Positions 7,357-16,779 of a DNA stretch of 64,000 nucleotides are shown one piece after another. This DNA is from Pedobacter mendelii (GTDB lineage: Bacteria; Bacteroidota; Bacteroidia; Sphingobacteriales; Sphingobacteriaceae). The DNA lies in assembly GCF_014635725.1 (NCBI RefSeq), contig NZ_BMDJ01000004.1, positions 1-64,000 on the forward strand. The letters run 5' to 3'. Position numbers and translations under genes: made by a program. Within the stretch, counting starts at the first letter, position 1. Each line of letters begins with the position of its first letter. Under the pieces are notes generated by a model, which saw only the letters and a program-made list of their open reading frames with translations, was not told the origin of the DNA and did no database searches.

Positions 7357-9816
7357 ATGCAGAACCCGATATATACCGTTTTAAACATTGCTGAAATTTT
7401 AAAAGCTGATGTCAAGTTAGTTAACGGACAGACTGTTATCCAGTATCTTATTATTGATAGTCGCTCCGTTTTGATTCCCGAAAATTCCTTATTTTTTGCA
7501 TTGTGTTCGCATCGCGACGGACACGGATTTATCAAAGATGCATACAAGAAGGAGATTCGGAATTTCGTTATCACAGAAGAGAAATACATTAGCCAATATC
7601 CTGATTGTAATTTTATTGTAGTTGATGATACTTTGATTGCTTTGCAGAAATTAGCGATTGAGCATCGAAATCATTTTAACTTAAAAGTGCTTGGAATTAC
7701 GGGAAGTAATGGAAAAACAATCGTTAAAGAATGGTTGTATCAGCTTTTAGCAGTAGATTATAACATTGTACGCAGCCCTAAAAGTTATAATTCGCAAATT
7801 GGTGTACCACTTTCTGTTTGGCAAATTGATGCAGATAATAATTTAGGGATTTTCGAGGCAGGTATATCTGCAGCAAATGAAATGGAAAATTTGGCTGAAA
7901 TTATTCAGCCCCAAATTGGGATTTTAACTAATATTGGAGAGGCGCATGCAGAAGGGTTTAGTTCAAAACAAGAAAAATTAGAAGAGAAACTCAAACTTTT
8001 TGCAGCTACCGAGTTATTTATTTATTCTCCTGAGTATGTATCTGAAACCAATTTTAATGATTTACCAGGTAAAAAACAGTTTAGCTGGAGTACTAAACAG
8101 GGCGCAGATTTACGAATTATTGCCGTTGAACCAACTGACGTAAATTGCTATTTAAGAGCGATTTACCAAGATAAGGAAATAGAATGCACGTTGCCTTTTA
8201 AAGATAAAGCATCGATAGAAAATGGCATGATTTGCTGGGCAACTTTATTAGCACTAGGCTATTCTGCAGAACAAGCCGATTTGCGCTTAGAAAAACTCAG
8301 TCCTGTGAGCATGCGTTTAGAACTCAAAAATGGTATTAATCAATGTTCGATAATTGATGATTCTTATAGCGCAGATATTTCGTCTTTAGCTATTGCCTTA
8401 GATTTTCTGAATCAACAAAATCAGCATTCAAAAAAAACCGTCATTTTATCTGAGTTATTTGAAACCGGTAAGGATGATTTGGATTTATATACAGAAATTG
8501 CTGATTTACTAGCGCAGAAAAAAATAAATCGCTTAATCGGGATTGGAATACAAATTTCCAAATATGCTAAACTGTTTAAGTTCGAAACGCAATTTTTCCA
8601 TGATACAAATACTTTTATTGAATCTTTTGCTGGTTTGCATTTTAATCATGAAACTATTTTAGTAAAAGGAGCAAGACGCTTTGAATTTGGAAGAATCAGT
8701 AAGCTCTTAACCCAAAAAATCCACGATACGGTTTTAGAAATTGACTTGAATGCGATGGTTGGTAATTTACAGTTCTATCGCTCGAAAATTAAAGCTGGTG
8801 TTAAAATTATGGCTATGGTTAAGGCTTTTTCTTATGGTAGTGGAAGTTTTGAAATCGCCAATTTGTTGCAGTTTCATAAGGTTGATTATTTGGCCGTAGC
8901 TTATGCAGATGAGGGTATCGCCTTGCGTAAAGCTGGAATAAATTTACCAATTATGGTTATGAGTCCTGAAGAATCGGCTTTTGAAGCAATCATCAAAAAC
9001 AATTTAGAGCCCGAAATCTATAGTCTGGAAATTTTGAATAATTTTTTAAATTCACTTTCGGATTACGATTTCAATTATCCAATCCACATTAAAATTGATA
9101 GCGGAATGCACCGTTTGGGGTTTGATACTAACGAAATTGACGAACTTTCTGAATTACTAAAAGGTTCTCAGAAAGTAAAAGTTCAAAGTATATTTTCTCA
9201 TCTGGTAGCAAGCAGTGAAGCCGAACATGATGGGTTTACTCAGCAGCAAATAGAAAAATTTAAAGTAATTGCGAATCAGTTGGTTGATTATTTAGGCTAC
9301 AAACCTTTACTACATATCGCCAACACTTCAGGTATTAGCCGTTGGCCAGATGGACAATTAGACATGGTGCGTTTGGGAATTGGTTTGTATGGTTTTGATT
9401 CAGCACTTCTAAACAACCGCGGATTAAATACTACCATGATTTTGAAAACAACTGTAACTCAGGTTAAAACTTTAGATGCTGGCGAAACTGTTGGTTACAG
9501 TAGAAAAGGCGTTATGCCAAATGGTGGTAAAATTGCAACTGTTAAAATTGGTTATGCCGATGGTTACAGTCGGGCTTTTGGAAATGGGGTAGGGAAAATG
9601 TTGCTTAATGGAAATTTGGTGCCAACAATCGGATCCATTTGTATGGATATGACGATGCTCGATATTACTGGAATTGATGTTAAACCAGGTGATGAGGCAA
9701 TTGTTTTCAATCAGGAACATAATATTATGGAACTTGCAAAAGAAATCAATACAATTCCATATGAAATACTGACTAATATTTCTCAAAGGGTAAAAAGAGT
9801 TTATTTTTATGAATAA
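7357..9816 (+). CDS. murF-alr: Bifunctional MurF ligase / alanine racemase
   Basis: An 819-aa fusion. The N-terminal ~450 residues are MurF (UDP-MurNAc-tripeptide:D-Ala-D-Ala ligase), with the ATP loop GITGSNGKT at residues 113-121. The C-terminal ~370 residues are a PLP-dependent alanine racemase with the cofactor lysine K489 in MAMVKAFSYGSG and the later MVRLGIGLYG and GSICMDM motifs. In the MurF half, the usual GTNGKT-type loop and YNAD-type region (SYSADISS) are present. The fusion couples D-Ala production with its use in peptidoglycan precursor synthesis and is a hallmark of Bacteroidetes. The full length argues for two working enzymes. Confidence 0.95.
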   Translation: MQNPIYTVLNIAEILKADVKLVNGQTVIQYLIIDSRSVLIPENSLFFALCSHRDGHGFIKDAYKKEIRNFVITEEKYISQYPDCNFIVVDDTLIALQKLAIEHRNHFNLKVLGITGSNGKTIVKEWLYQLLAVDYNIVRSPKSYNSQIGVPLSVWQIDADNNLGIFEAGISAANEMENLAEIIQPQIGILTNIGEAHAEGFSSKQEKLEEKLKLFAATELFIYSPEYVSETNFNDLPGKKQFSWSTKQGADLRIIAVEPTDVNCYLRAIYQDKEIECTLPFKDKASIENGMICWATLLALGYSAEQADLRLEKLSPVSMRLELKNGINQCSIIDDSYSADISSLAIALDFLNQQNQHSKKTVILSELFETGKDDLDLYTEIADLLAQKKINRLIGIGIQISKYAKLFKFETQFFHDTNTFIESFAGLHFNHETILVKGARRFEFGRISKLLTQKIHDTVLEIDLNAMVGNLQFYRSKIKAGVKIMAMVKAFSYGSGSFEIANLLQFHKVDYLAVAYADEGIALRKAGINLPIMVMSPEESAFEAIIKNNLEPEIYSLEILNNFLNSLSDYDFNYPIHIKIDSGMHRLGFDTNEIDELSELLKGSQKVKVQSIFSHLVASSEAEHDGFTQQQIEKFKVIANQLVDYLGYKPLLHIANTSGISRWPDGQLDMVRLGIGLYGFDSALLNNRGLNTTMILKTTVTQVKTLDAGETVGYSRKGVMPNGGKIATVKIGYADGYSRAFGNGVGKMLLNGNLVPTIGSICMDMTMLDITGIDVKPGDEAIVFNQEHNIMELAKEINTIPYEILTNISQRVKRVYFYE

Positions 9817-9901
9817 AATGGTTCATTGGTTAAAGGTTCATTAGTCATTTGTTTATTAGGCTGGTAGTTAACCGTGAGTATTGCCAAACAATAAACTAAT
9901 A

Positions 9902-10026
9902 AACTTTATTCATTTAGCTAGGTATTTTATGCATTTTGCTAACTAATGAACTAATGACAAGTGAACTTTATTCATTTGGCTAGGTGTTTTATGCACTTTG
10001 CTAACCAATGAACTTAATGACAAGTG
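9902..10026. repeat. Two tandem degenerate copies of a 62-63 bp repeat
   Basis: Copy 1 (9902-9963) and copy 2 (9964-10026) both run from AACTTTATTCATTT to AATGACAAGTG and differ at only a few positions. The flanks contain further scattered AATGAAC/AAGTGAAC words with 7-8 bp spacing. There is no coding potential. The pair separates murF-alr from the DUF502 gene. Confidence 0.85.
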
Positions 10027-10068
10027 AACCAATGAACTTTTCTAAAGAATTTTGAATAAGTTTGCAAC

Positions 10069-10659
10069 ATGAATAAAGTCGGGAAAGCTATTTTAAACTA
10101 TCTAATTAAAGGTTTATTAATTGTTGTACCCATTGCAGTAAGTATTTTTATTGTAGTTTGGGCAGTTACCACGGTTGATAGCTGGTTGAATGTCAATAAT
10201 ATTCTAGGCGTAAATCCTCGCACAGGCGAAAGTAGAAACATTCCTGGTTTTGGCTTACTTACCGTTTTAACCATTATTTTACTAGCTGGAATATTTGTTA
10301 CCAATTTGGTTACAGAGCCAATGTATAATTGGTTTCAACGCATTATGCAGCGTTTGCCTTTGCTAAATTTTATTTACTCTTCTATTAAAGATTTAACAGA
10401 GGCTTTTGTAGGCGATGAAAAGAAATTTAATCATCCAGTGGTTGTAGATGTTGAAGGAGGTTTAAAAAAGATTGGCTTCCTTACTCAAAATGATTTACGC
10501 AAACTCGATTTATCAGACGAGGTTGCTGTTTATTTTCCACTTTCTTATTCTTTTGCTGGTCAGCTTTGTATCGTAAAACGAGATAAAGTTAAAGATTTAA
10601 AAATGAGTGCTGCCGATGCTATGAAATTAGTAGTAAGTGGTGGGGTTAGCGGGTTATAG
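10069..10659 (+). CDS. DUF502 family inner-membrane protein
   Basis: A 196-aa protein with two transmembrane segments (about 9-30 and 58-80) and a C-terminal soluble domain. The conserved stretches GLLIVVPIAVSIF, IPGFGLL, FIYSSIKDL and VAVYFPLSYSFAGQLCIV are characteristic of the DUF502 family, found widely in bacteria and some plants. The molecular function is unknown. It stands alone here, convergent with the next gene. Confidence 0.85.
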   Translation: MNKVGKAILNYLIKGLLIVVPIAVSIFIVVWAVTTVDSWLNVNNILGVNPRTGESRNIPGFGLLTVLTIILLAGIFVTNLVTEPMYNWFQRIMQRLPLLNFIYSSIKDLTEAFVGDEKKFNHPVVVDVEGGLKKIGFLTQNDLRKLDLSDEVAVYFPLSYSFAGQLCIVKRDKVKDLKMSAADAMKLVVSGGVSGL

Positions 10660-10839
10660 ATAGTGCTTGATTTCTTGCCTAATAAGCTTATATCTATGTT
10701 AGATGAATTTTATGATAGATTTTTTTTGCCAGGCTATTACTCTTTTAGGGAACTTTTTAAGATTTTATTTCTATAAATCTTCTTGGCATCTATCTATTTT
10801 CTGTTCAAGATGTAGGCGTGTTAAAACGCTCAAATCAAT

Positions 10840-11334
10840 TTAAAAAATACTTCTGCTTGTAAATAGAATAAATACAAGAACAACAAATGCAAAAAGTAAT
10901 CTAGTGTAATATTCTCTTATAAATAAACCAGTCAAAATTAGTAAATCATCATCGGTATTGCTATGAATTATTCCGTTTCCTGTAGAAGAATTATATATGA
11001 TTTGCTTGTCTTTATGATTGTTTACAGACCATCGGCTAAGCCAGCTATTTTGGAAACTCCAATCAAATTCCTCACCTGATGTAAAAATGATTTTCGCTTT
11101 AAAACCCAGCCAATCATATCTTATAACTGCTAAAACTTCATTTCTATTATTAAGGATTTTTGTTTCGGGGTTAGAATAACCTTCACTTTTTAAAAGGTAA
11201 ATTCCTTTTTGTGTTGTCGCAATCGCAGTATTTTTAAGCGAGCTAAAATTGATAGAAAATTTAAGCAATCCATTGCCAATTACCTGATAATTGCTATCAA
11301 ATAAACCTTTTCTCCAATTTAATATTTGCTCCAT
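10840..11334 (-). CDS. Hypothetical C-tail membrane protein
   Basis: A 164-aa protein with a beta-rich N-terminal region that has GLLKFSINFSS, ATTQKGIYLLK and AVIRYDWLGFKAKIIF. A single C-terminal transmembrane helix follows (about 143-162, LLFAFVVLVFILF). The beta repeat pattern vaguely resembles Tubby/LURP-like folds, but I cannot assign a family. It would be a tail-anchored inner-membrane protein. It ends opposite the DUF502 gene and has no operon partner. Confidence 0.7.
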   Translation of the reverse strand: MEQILNWRKGLFDSNYQVIGNGLLKFSINFSSLKNTAIATTQKGIYLLKSEGYSNPETKILNNRNEVLAVIRYDWLGFKAKIIFTSGEEFDWSFQNSWLSRWSVNNHKDKQIIYNSSTGNGIIHSNTDDDLLILTGLFIREYYTRLLFAFVVLVFILFTSRSIF

Positions 11335-11456
11335 ATTTTTACAATTAACCGTTTTCGTTCTTACGAACGCCTAATAAAACAAAAAAGAGCGATTTTGTTT
11401 TATTAAGATTAGAGTTAAGTATTATAAACATGTTACAGCCAAAGTATAAGCCAATA

Positions 11457-11485
11457 AAAAAGTGCTTGCGAAAACAAGCACTTTT
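11457..11485 (-). terminator. Intrinsic terminator of the symporter-LOG operon
   Basis: The stem AAAAGTGCTTG/CAAGCACTTTT with a 6-nt loop is followed on the minus strand by a T-rich run (CACTTTTTTATT). It lies about 70 bp beyond the LOG gene stop. As drawn it could also act on the plus strand. Confidence 0.75.
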
Positions 11486-11555
11486 AGTAATTATTGATTT
11501 TTTTTTACTCAAATCCTATTAATCTTATAAACCTATTCCAAATTCTTAATTCTAG

Positions 11556-12263
11556 TTAAAAATTAGGTTTCAGTACATATTTATTATAGAACCTGAATAT
11601 ATGCTCTGCTGCTTCTTCAGCGGTATCTACTAAACGAAATAAATTCAAATCTTCCTCATGAATGTTATGCTCTTTCTGCAGCATTGTTCCTTTAATCCAG
11701 TCTATTAATCCACTCCAGTAATCTTTACCTAAAAGTACAATCGGGAAACGGGCAATTTTACCAGTTTGAATTAAAGTTAAAGCCTCAAAAAGCTCGTCCA
11801 TAGTTCCAAAACCACCAGGTAAAACCACAAAACCCTGACTATATTTCATAAACATTACTTTGCGTACAAAGAAATAATCGAACTCTAGTAATTTGTTATG
11901 GTCAATATACTTGTTGTGAAATTGCTCGAAAGGTAATTCGATATTTAAACCAACCGATTTGCCCCCATTGGTATGAGCGCCTTTATTACCAGCCTCCATA
12001 ATACCTGGGCCGCCACCTGTAATTACGCCATAACCACGATCGGTTAATAATTTACCACACTGCTCTGCTAGCTGATAATATTTGTTTGTTTGTGCAGTAC
12101 GGGCAGAACCGTAAATGGTAACACAGGGCCCAATTTTAGCAAGTTTTTCAAAACCGTCTACAAATTCGGCCATTATTTTAAAAATCTGCCAGGAATCTGT
12201 TACTTTAATTTCCTGCCAATCTTTATTTTCAAAAGCACTTCTAATTTTTTCTTCACTCGTCAT
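11556..12263 (-). CDS. LOG family protein (TIGR00730, nucleotide 5'-monophosphate phosphoribohydrolase type)
   Basis: A 235-aa Rossmann-fold protein with the two family signatures: GGGPGIMEAGNKGA (83-96) and PGGFGTMDE (149-157). Members are often mislabelled lysine decarboxylase. Characterised LOG proteins release the base from cytokinin riboside monophosphates or AMP/IMP. The role in this bacterium is probably nucleotide salvage, with the substrate unknown. It starts 17 bp after the symporter stop and is probably cotranscribed with it. Confidence 0.9.
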   Translation of the reverse strand: MTSEEKIRSAFENKDWQEIKVTDSWQIFKIMAEFVDGFEKLAKIGPCVTIYGSARTAQTNKYYQLAEQCGKLLTDRGYGVITGGGPGIMEAGNKGAHTNGGKSVGLNIELPFEQFHNKYIDHNKLLEFDYFFVRKVMFMKYSQGFVVLPGGFGTMDELFEALTLIQTGKIARFPIVLLGKDYWSGLIDWIKGTMLQKEHNIHEEDLNLFRLVDTAEEAAEHIFRFYNKYVLKPNF

Positions 12264-12280
12264 ATACTGTTATTCTAATA

Positions 12281-13789
12281 TTAAAATTTTGTTTGTTTGT
12301 CTGTCTTTTTACTGATGAACAACAAACCGATAAATGTGATTAAACCGTTTATCAAAATCAGTTCAACACTAAAAACATAACCGCCTAACAAAGTAGTTGA
12401 ATACGTTGAAAGCAAGTAACATAAAAAAGGCGATAAAATGCAAACTATTGGCACTAATTTATCGTGTAAACCGCGTTTTTTTACAAACAATCCAAAACTA
12501 TAAAGCCCTAAAAGCGGTCCGTAGGTATAGGATGCGATGGTAAATATTAAACTTACTACTGATGAACTATTTAATGCATTGATAACAATTATGACTAGAA
12601 ATATCAAAAGTGAAAAAGCGATGTGTACGAAATGGCGTTTTTTTACAGCATCTTTAGCGTTAACATTTTCAGCTTTACCCATGCCTAAAAAGTCTACACA
12701 GAATGATGTTGTTAATGCCGTAAGAGCCGAATCTGTAGTGGCAAAAGTTGCTGCAGTTAATCCAAGCATAAAGATTATGGCCGGTAAGGCACCCAAACTA
12801 TTGAGGGCAATTTCTGGGAATAATAAATCGGTTCTTGGTTTTCCTGTAATGTGATCTAGCGGAATTTCGATACCGTTTTTGGCAGCGAAAATATATAATA
12901 AGGCACCAACACTTAAAAAGAAAACATTCAAAATTACAAACACTCCCGTAAAAGTAAACATGTTTTTTTGAGCTTCTTTAATGGTTTTCATGCTCAGGTT
13001 TTTCTGCATTAAATCCTGGTCTAAGCCCGTCATCGCTATGGTTACAAAAATGCCACCGATAAACTGTTTGCTAAAATAGAACTTGTTGGTTAAGAAATCG
13101 TCCAGAAAGAATATTTTAGAATAACTGCTGTTTTTTACCGTTTCAAAGGCTTCTGGGATATTAAAATTTAAGCTATTACAGATGAAATAAATGGTTAAGA
13201 AAACTGATAAAACAAGGAAAAAAGTTTGCAAGGTATCGGTTATAATAATGGTTTTTAACCCTCCTTTAAAAGTGTAAGACCAAATAAGCGCTAAAGAAAT
13301 AAGCACGGTTAGCCAAAATGGCACACCATAATTATCGAAAATGAAACGCTGTAAAACAATAACAACCAAATACAGCCTTGTTGCTGAACCCAGTGTGCGA
13401 CTCAATAAAAATATTGAAGCTGCGGTTTTGTAACTGTAATGCCCGAGTCGTTGCTCTATATAGCTATATATCGAAGTTAAATTCATCCGGTAGTAGAGTG
13501 GCAATAAAACCGTTGCAATGATGATAAAACCAACTGCATTACCCAAAACGAACTGAAAATATTGAAACTGATTACCAGCAGGAGCACCGACTTCTCCAGG
13601 AACGGAAATAAATGTAACACCAGAAAGTGCCGTTCCAATCATCCCGAAGGCAACTAAATACCATTTAGAGTTTTTATTGGCTGTAAAAAATGTAGAATTA
13701 TCTGATGAGTTTTTGGATGTAGCAAATGAAATAATAATCATAAGCAAAAAATATCCGATCAAAAAACATAAGAGGATGGTAGGTGACAT
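12281..13789 (-). CDS. Sodium:solute symporter family protein
   Basis: A 502-aa membrane protein with about 13 hydrophobic helices and the SSS family layout. Recognisable stretches are GTALSGVTFISVPGEVGA near the N-terminus (the unwound TM1 region that binds Na+ and substrate), LDQDLMQKNLSMKT in the central loop, and TTDSALTALTTSFCVDF in a later helix. It uses the Na+ gradient to import an organic solute. The substrate cannot be read from sequence; sialic acid, sugar or carboxylate are possible. It is the first gene of a two-gene operon with the LOG protein. Confidence 0.9.
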   Translation of the reverse strand: MSPTILLCFLIGYFLLMIIISFATSKNSSDNSTFFTANKNSKWYLVAFGMIGTALSGVTFISVPGEVGAPAGNQFQYFQFVLGNAVGFIIIATVLLPLYYRMNLTSIYSYIEQRLGHYSYKTAASIFLLSRTLGSATRLYLVVIVLQRFIFDNYGVPFWLTVLISLALIWSYTFKGGLKTIIITDTLQTFFLVLSVFLTIYFICNSLNFNIPEAFETVKNSSYSKIFFLDDFLTNKFYFSKQFIGGIFVTIAMTGLDQDLMQKNLSMKTIKEAQKNMFTFTGVFVILNVFFLSVGALLYIFAAKNGIEIPLDHITGKPRTDLLFPEIALNSLGALPAIIFMLGLTAATFATTDSALTALTTSFCVDFLGMGKAENVNAKDAVKKRHFVHIAFSLLIFLVIIVINALNSSSVVSLIFTIASYTYGPLLGLYSFGLFVKKRGLHDKLVPIVCILSPFLCYLLSTYSTTLLGGYVFSVELILINGLITFIGLLFISKKTDKQTKF

Positions 13790-13930
13790 AGTTTTGTTTT
13801 AAGCTGCTAAATGTAAGAAATTAATATTAGTTGTTTCGTTGGTTAGATTGTTAGTTTTTTGGTGCCGATACAAAATAACTAAAAAACCAAACCACTAAAA
13901 AACCAAACAACTATTTCATATTTTTGTGAT

Positions 13931-14548
13931 ATGAATTTTTCATCCAAACTGCTGGAAGATGCAGTAAACGAATTCTCGAAATTACCAGGTGTTGGGCAAA
14001 AGACGGCGTTGAGGTTAGTTTTACATCTTTTAAATAGCGAACAGGAAGAGGTTAATCAGTTTGGAAATACGCTAATTAAACTTAAACAACAGATTAAAAA
14101 CTGTAGTATTTGCAATAACATTTCAGATTATACCATTTGTGAAATTTGTACTTCGAATAAGCGAGATAAAGAAACTATTTGTGTAGTTGAAGATACCAGA
14201 GATGTAATGGCGATTGAAAATACCTCTCAATATTTTGGTGTTTATCATGTTTTAGGTGGATTAATTTCGCCAATGGATGGAATTGGTCCTGCAGATTTAT
14301 TTATCGATGGTTTGGTTTTAAGAGTTTCCGCAGGTGATGTTAAGGAAGTTATTTTAGCACTTAGCCCGAATATGGAAGGGGATACAACGCTATTTTACCT
14401 TTACAAAAGATTAAAAGAATTTAATGTTCCGATAACAACCATCGCTCGTGGTATAGCTTTCGGTGGAGAGCTGGAATATACCGACGAAATTACATTAGGT
14501 CGCTCGATTATCACTCGTGTTCCATACGAAACGGCAATGATGAAATAA
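13931..14548 (+). CDS. recR: Recombination mediator RecR
   Basis: A 205-aa protein with a helix-hairpin-helix (KLPGVGQKTALRLVLHLL), a C4 zinc finger (C58, C61, C70, C73), a Toprim domain from about residue 83 (VVEDTRDVMAIE) and the C-terminal TIARGIAFGGELEYTDEITL segment. RecR works with RecF/RecO to load RecA on gapped DNA. A TATTTTTG -7 box lies at 13919-13926, five bases before the ATG, so the mRNA may be nearly leaderless; no good -33 box is visible. The upstream region contains inverted ACTAAAAAACCAAAC repeats. Confidence 0.95.
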   Translation: MNFSSKLLEDAVNEFSKLPGVGQKTALRLVLHLLNSEQEEVNQFGNTLIKLKQQIKNCSICNNISDYTICEICTSNKRDKETICVVEDTRDVMAIENTSQYFGVYHVLGGLISPMDGIGPADLFIDGLVLRVSAGDVKEVILALSPNMEGDTTLFYLYKRLKEFNVPITTIARGIAFGGELEYTDEITLGRSIITRVPYETAMMK

Positions 14549-14693
14549 TAAGTCGGATGTCAGAAAACGGAAGTCAGAAGATTGGATATAAAATACCTGT
14601 AGCTAAAACCTGACCTAAAATTTAGAAATTTCAAAAGTCTTAATATTAACTGTAAAAAAACAATAAAGTGGTTAAGAAATTCGATATGTCTTG

Positions 14694-14777
14694 ATACTTG
14701 ATACTTGCTACTTAATACTTGCTACTTAATACTTGCTACTTGATACTTAATACTTGCTACTTAATACTCGATACTTA
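14694..14777. repeat. Twelve-unit 7-bp tandem repeat abutting the SDR start
   Basis: The 84 bp split exactly into twelve heptamers of the form (A/C)TACTT(A/G), with one ATACTCG, without any indel. The array ends three bases before the ATG at 14781. It therefore forms the 5' leader of the SDR gene. Slippage would change the leader length in steps of 7 bp. Confidence 0.9.
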
Positions 14778-14780
14778 AAA

Positions 14781-15599
14781 ATGAACGTAAAAAATAAAGT
14801 TATCATCATCACTGGCGCATCAAGCGGAATTGGAAAGGCATGTGCTGAGGAATTTGCTAAACGTGGCGCTAATTTAGTTTTAGCAGCTCGTCAATACGTA
14901 ACCCTTTGCGAAATTACAGCCGATTTAGAAAAAAGATATAATGTAAGAGCAATTGCTGTACAGGCAGATGTTAGTGTAGAAGCCGATTGCGAATCGATTA
15001 TTAAACAAACTTTAGTTTCCTTTAATAAAATAGATATTTTAGTTAATAATGCCGGATTATCTATGCGTGCTCTGTTTAACGATTTGGATTTATCGGTACT
15101 TAAAAACCTGATGGATGTTAACTTTTGGGGAACGGTTTATTGTACCAAATATGCTTTGCCCGAGATTTTAAAAACAAAAGGAACAGTAGTCGGAATTTCG
15201 TCTATTGCAGGTTACCGTGGACTGCCAGGTAGAACAGGATATTCGGCATCTAAATTTGCAATGAATGGCTTCATGGAATCTTTAAGAACCGAACTTTTGA
15301 AAACCGGAGTAAATGTTTTAGTGGCTTGTCCTGGTTTTACCACTTCAAATATTCGTGTTGCAGCATTGGCTAAAGATGGCGTTGCTCATGGTGAAACGAG
15401 CATGGAAGAAGGTAAAATGATGACATCTGAAGAAGTAGCGAGTATTATTGCCGATGGTATTGAGCAACGTAAACGAACTTTGATTATGACGGGGCAAGGA
15501 AAATTAGCTGTTTGGATGAATAAGTTGTTTCCTGCTTTTGTTGATAAAAAGGTTTTTGATTTGTTCGAGAAAGAGAAAAATCCACCGATAAAGAGGTAA
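14781..15599 (+). CDS. Short-chain dehydrogenase/reductase
   Basis: A 272-aa classical SDR. The start at 14781 (MNVKNKVIII) is chosen because it places the cofactor motif TGASSGIG at residues 11-18; an earlier ATG at 14754 lies inside the tandem repeat. It has NNAG at 89-92 and the catalytic Ser-Tyr-Lys (S141, Y154 and K158 in YSASK). The C-terminus carries hydrophobic residues similar to membrane-associated SDRs such as the DHRS7/YqjQ type. It reduces or oxidises an unknown carbonyl or alcohol with NAD(P). Confidence 0.9.
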   Translation: MNVKNKVIIITGASSGIGKACAEEFAKRGANLVLAARQYVTLCEITADLEKRYNVRAIAVQADVSVEADCESIIKQTLVSFNKIDILVNNAGLSMRALFNDLDLSVLKNLMDVNFWGTVYCTKYALPEILKTKGTVVGISSIAGYRGLPGRTGYSASKFAMNGFMESLRTELLKTGVNVLVACPGFTTSNIRVAALAKDGVAHGETSMEEGKMMTSEEVASIIADGIEQRKRTLIMTGQGKLAVWMNKLFPAFVDKKVFDLFEKEKNPPIKR

Positions 15600-15600
15600 G

Positions 15601-15780
15601 ATGGAGAGATGGAAGATGGAAAATGGAAGATGTTGGATTGAAGATGTAAGATGGGAAATGGAAGAGAAAGTTTCATCGAAAGTCAGGGCGGCATTTTGAC
15701 CCATCATCCATCTTCCATAATAAATTTTACATCCATCTTCCATCTACCATATTCCATTATCCATCATAAATCCATTATCC
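15601..15780. repeat. Inverted pair of 7-bp-phased repeat tracts
   Basis: The left arm (15601-15664) is one 8-mer followed by eight heptamers of the ATGGAAG type. The right arm (about 15701-15780) is made of heptamers of the reverse-complement type (CATCTTC, CTTCCAT, ATTCCAT, TATCCAT). Together they can fold into a long imperfect hairpin between the SDR and esterase genes and may block or terminate transcription. Confidence 0.8.
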
Positions 15781-15826
15781 CAACAATTTCGTTTATTTAC
15801 TGTTGAATGGATAAGCCATTTTAAAT

Positions 15827-16681
15827 ATGATAAAATACCTAGTTTTAGTAATGCTCCTGTTTCAAACGATACTATCTTCAGCGCAGGTAAAAACTGCAAA
15901 AAATATAAATTACGCAAACAATTCAGAAGTAAGCAATACGCTCAATATTTTCTACAAAAACGATGGCGTAAAGGATAAACCTGTGCTAATTTTTATCCAC
16001 GGCGGTTCATGGAGTAGCGGGAAAAAGGAAACTTATTGGTGGTTGGGAAGAAATTTTGCTAGGAAAGGTATAGTTACTGTAATTATTAATTATCCTTTGG
16101 CGCCTAATGCACAATACGAAAAAATGGCTGATGATTGCGCTTTGGCAGTAAAATGGGTTCAGGCCAATATTACCGATTACAATTCAAGTCCGGAGAAAAT
16201 TTTTGTGATGGGGCATTCTGCTGGTGCACATTTAGGTGAATTGATAAATGCCGACCCAAAATATTTTAAGCATGCCGGAATTAAAAATCCGATTAAGGGA
16301 ATGATTTTGAACGACCCTTTTGGATTGGATTTGTATGAGTATTTAACCACAGCGGAGAAAGATGATTTTTATTATGATTTTCTTAGAACCTTTACCGATA
16401 AACCATCGGTTTGGAAATCAGCATCGCCATTGGATTATGTAAACAATATTAAAAATCCACATTTACTATTTTATGGAAGTAAAACTTATGGGGCTATAAA
16501 ATTGCAAACACCAAGATTGCGCGAAAAGTTAAAAGCTAACAATGTTGCTGTTGAAATTAAAGAAATTAAAGGTAAAAGTCATGTACCAATGATTAGCCAG
16601 ATGATCTTAGGCGGGAATGATTTATATAAAGATATTGTGGAGTTTATACTCCTTAACTCGTCATTACAAACTTCCAAATAA
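15827..16681 (+). CDS. Secreted alpha/beta-hydrolase (carboxylesterase-like)
   Basis: A 284-aa protein with an N-terminal signal peptide (hydrophobic core VLVMLLFQTILSS, likely cut after SAQ at about residue 20). The oxyanion-hole motif HGGSW lies at 58-62 and the nucleophile elbow GHSAG at 129-133 (S131). A C-terminal HVP motif (KGKSHVPM) supplies the likely catalytic His. The organisation matches BD-FAE-like or kynurenine-formamidase-like esterases. It probably acts on ester compounds in the periplasm; the substrate is unknown. Confidence 0.88.
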   Translation: MIKYLVLVMLLFQTILSSAQVKTAKNINYANNSEVSNTLNIFYKNDGVKDKPVLIFIHGGSWSSGKKETYWWLGRNFARKGIVTVIINYPLAPNAQYEKMADDCALAVKWVQANITDYNSSPEKIFVMGHSAGAHLGELINADPKYFKHAGIKNPIKGMILNDPFGLDLYEYLTTAEKDDFYYDFLRTFTDKPSVWKSASPLDYVNNIKNPHLLFYGSKTYGAIKLQTPRLREKLKANNVAVEIKEIKGKSHVPMISQMILGGNDLYKDIVEFILLNSSLQTSK

Positions 16682-16779
16682 TCTTAATACCGGGCTTTTC
16701 AGCATTCAAAATGATTCATTTTTAAGCCTTAAAAAATTAATAGTGAATTAAGGGAATTTATCAACTCTGGAAGATAAAA

